Shown here: positions 6,994-7,816 of the stretch, piece by piece
Layout: the number at the start of each line of letters is the position of its first letter
Position numbering within the stretch: position 1 is the stretch's first letter
NCBI GenBank assembly: GCA_002381155.1
Contig: DFQX01000023.1
Span: forward strand, 1-7,816
Direction: 5' to 3'
DNA from: Flavobacteriaceae bacterium UBA3478
Lineage (GTDB): Bacteria > Bacteroidota > Bacteroidia > Flavobacteriales > Flavobacteriaceae
DNA length: 7,816 nucleotides
Made by a program: the position numbers and the translations under genes
The notes under the pieces: generated by a model
What the model saw: only the letters and a program-made list of their open reading frames with translations
Databases searched by the model: none
What the model was told of the DNA's origin: nothing

Positions 6994-7737
6994 ATGCGGA
7001 TAAAACTCTTTTTTGGTCTCTTTTTTAGTTTCGGATTGCTTTTTGCTCAGCAGTCGAAATCTCCCGAATTACATCTATTACGTGGCCAGGTTCTTTATAG
7101 AAATAGCTTTGTGCAAGATGAAGCTGTAGTGAATTCTACCCGTGACCTCAGTACGATAACCGATCAAAACGGTGCATTTGAAATTTATGTCGCTGTAGGA
7201 GATGAGTTAGTTTTTAAGGCAGTTAACTATCAATTAGAAGTGGTTAAAATCACGACAGATATTATTCAGAATAATCGATTAGTGGTTGAGGTTACAGAGC
7301 GCGTCAATGAACTTGATGAGGTGGTTGTAGGGCCAGAAAACCAACAGAAATTTATTGAACTGAAAAATGAAGAATTTAAAGGGTACGATTATGGAATTGA
7401 TCGATCTACCCCCGTTCAAAATACGGTGTTGTCACCATCGGCTACTGGGATGCGAGACGGGCTCAACTTTGTAGCCATGTATAAATTACTTAAAAGCTTG
7501 CTTTTTAGTACGGATCCTGAAAAGCCTTCGGTTCCCCTTTCTAAAGCGCTTCGTACGGTTTATGAAGATGACTTTTTTATCAATGATCTAGGACTTGAAC
7601 TGGCTGAGATTGAACTTTTTCTAAAGTTTTGTGACGAAACCATCCCAGCCCGTGATCTTCTTCGTAAAGAAAACGAATTTGAACTTATTGAATTCTTAGT
7701 GAATAGTTCGGCTGCCTTTAAAGAACAAAATCGTTGA
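6994..7737 (+). CDS. Secreted protein with CarboxypepD_reg-like domain
   Basis: This 247-residue exported protein has a Sec signal peptide (M1-R-I-K, hydrophobic 5-17, likely cleavage after F17-A18). Residues 28-100 form a beta-sandwich of the carboxypeptidase-regulatory-like type: L29-R-G-Q-V, V46-N-S-T, T56-D-Q-N-G-A-F-E-I and G69-D-E-L-V-F. It continues to N105-E-L-D-E-V-V-V, a pattern also seen at the plug side of TonB-dependent transporters. The rest (about 150-247) is mainly helical, with no catalytic motif and no transmembrane barrel, so this is not itself a transporter. Such proteins are frequent in Bacteroidota; their role is mostly unknown. I chose the ATG at 6994 because the signal peptide begins there; upstream in-frame starts lie inside the divergent GNAT gene. 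The stop overlaps the next gene's likely start. Confidence 0.85.
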   Translation: MRIKLFFGLFFSFGLLFAQQSKSPELHLLRGQVLYRNSFVQDEAVVNSTRDLSTITDQNGAFEIYVAVGDELVFKAVNYQLEVVKITTDIIQNNRLVVEVTERVNELDEVVVGPENQQKFIELKNEEFKGYDYGIDRSTPVQNTVLSPSATGMRDGLNFVAMYKLLKSLLFSTDPEKPSVPLSKALRTVYEDDFFINDLGLELAEIELFLKFCDETIPARDLLRKENEFELIEFLVNSSAAFKEQNR

Positions 7738-7816
7738 GAGTATTTTTTTTAATGTTAGGTTTTCTGAGCACCTCTGTTTTTGCTCAAGCCCAAAATCGGC
7801 TTGTACAGATTAATGG
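7734..7816 (+). CDS. Start of a second secreted protein (3' end outside window)
   Basis: Only about 27 codons are visible. From a TTG at 7734, overlapping the preceding stop as TTGA, the frame gives M-R-V-F-F-L-M-L-G-F-L-S-T-S-V-F-A and then Q-A-Q-N-R-L-V-Q-I-N. This is a typical signal peptide with cleavage after A17. An in-frame ATG at 7752 would start at residue 7 and lose the only basic residue of the signal, so the TTG is preferred though not proven. An in-frame stop at 7719 rules out a longer start other than rare codons. The signal and the VQIN-type strand after it resemble the neighbouring protein, so a second CarboxypepD_reg-like protein is possible, but that is a guess. Confidence 0.7.
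   Translation, partial: MRVFFLMLGFLSTSVFAQAQNRLVQIN

Noticed and set aside
1..7816. Defence system, prophage, insertion sequence, CRISPR array or tRNA
   Set aside because: No transposase, integrase, nuclease, repeat array or terminal inverted repeats were seen, and the gene content is core metabolism and envelope functions.

Overview
The window looks like a chromosomal segment of a Bacteroidota bacterium, most likely a member of the Flavobacteriales. Four signs point there: Na+-NQR genes, no clear Shine-Dalgarno sequences before the genes, a TAACTTTG promoter element of the Bacteroidota sigma type, and secreted carboxypeptidase-regulatory-like (CarboxypepD_reg) proteins. The DNA is moderately AT-rich and even in style throughout. 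I see no mobile element, tRNA, rRNA, CRISPR array or sign of recent transfer. The genus cannot be told from this window.

Region 1 (1-2638, + strand) is the end of a sodium-pumping NADH:quinone oxidoreductase locus. It holds nqrF (its first residues lie outside the window), a strong intrinsic terminator, a 122-residue protein of unknown function, and apbE, a lipoprotein FMN transferase. ApbE-type enzymes attach FMN to NqrB and NqrC, so maturation enzyme and complex sit together. The unknown gene overlaps apbE by 4 nt and is probably co-translated with it.

Region 2 (2619-6950, - strand) is a tightly packed series read leftwards: a GNAT acetyltransferase, a Tat-type exported M15 peptidase, gpmI (cofactor-independent phosphoglycerate mutase), map (methionine aminopeptidase) and a SAM-dependent methyltransferase. 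Junctions are ATGA overlaps or direct TAA/ATG abutment, except before gpmI. There a 38-nt gap carries a good -7 promoter element, so gpmI-map-methyltransferase may form its own unit. The methyltransferase gene converges on apbE and the two coding ends overlap by 20 nt.

Region 3 (6951-7816, + strand) starts from a 43-nt divergent gap. It holds a secreted protein with a CarboxypepD_reg-like domain and the first codons of a second secreted protein, whose likely TTG start overlaps the preceding stop codon.

Most of the window is conserved housekeeping sequence. The less ordinary points are the unknown NQR-linked protein, a methyltransferase whose N-terminal segment looks like a zinc ribbon that has lost its cysteines, and the terminator separating nqrF from apbE. 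I found no convincing new defence or mobile system.
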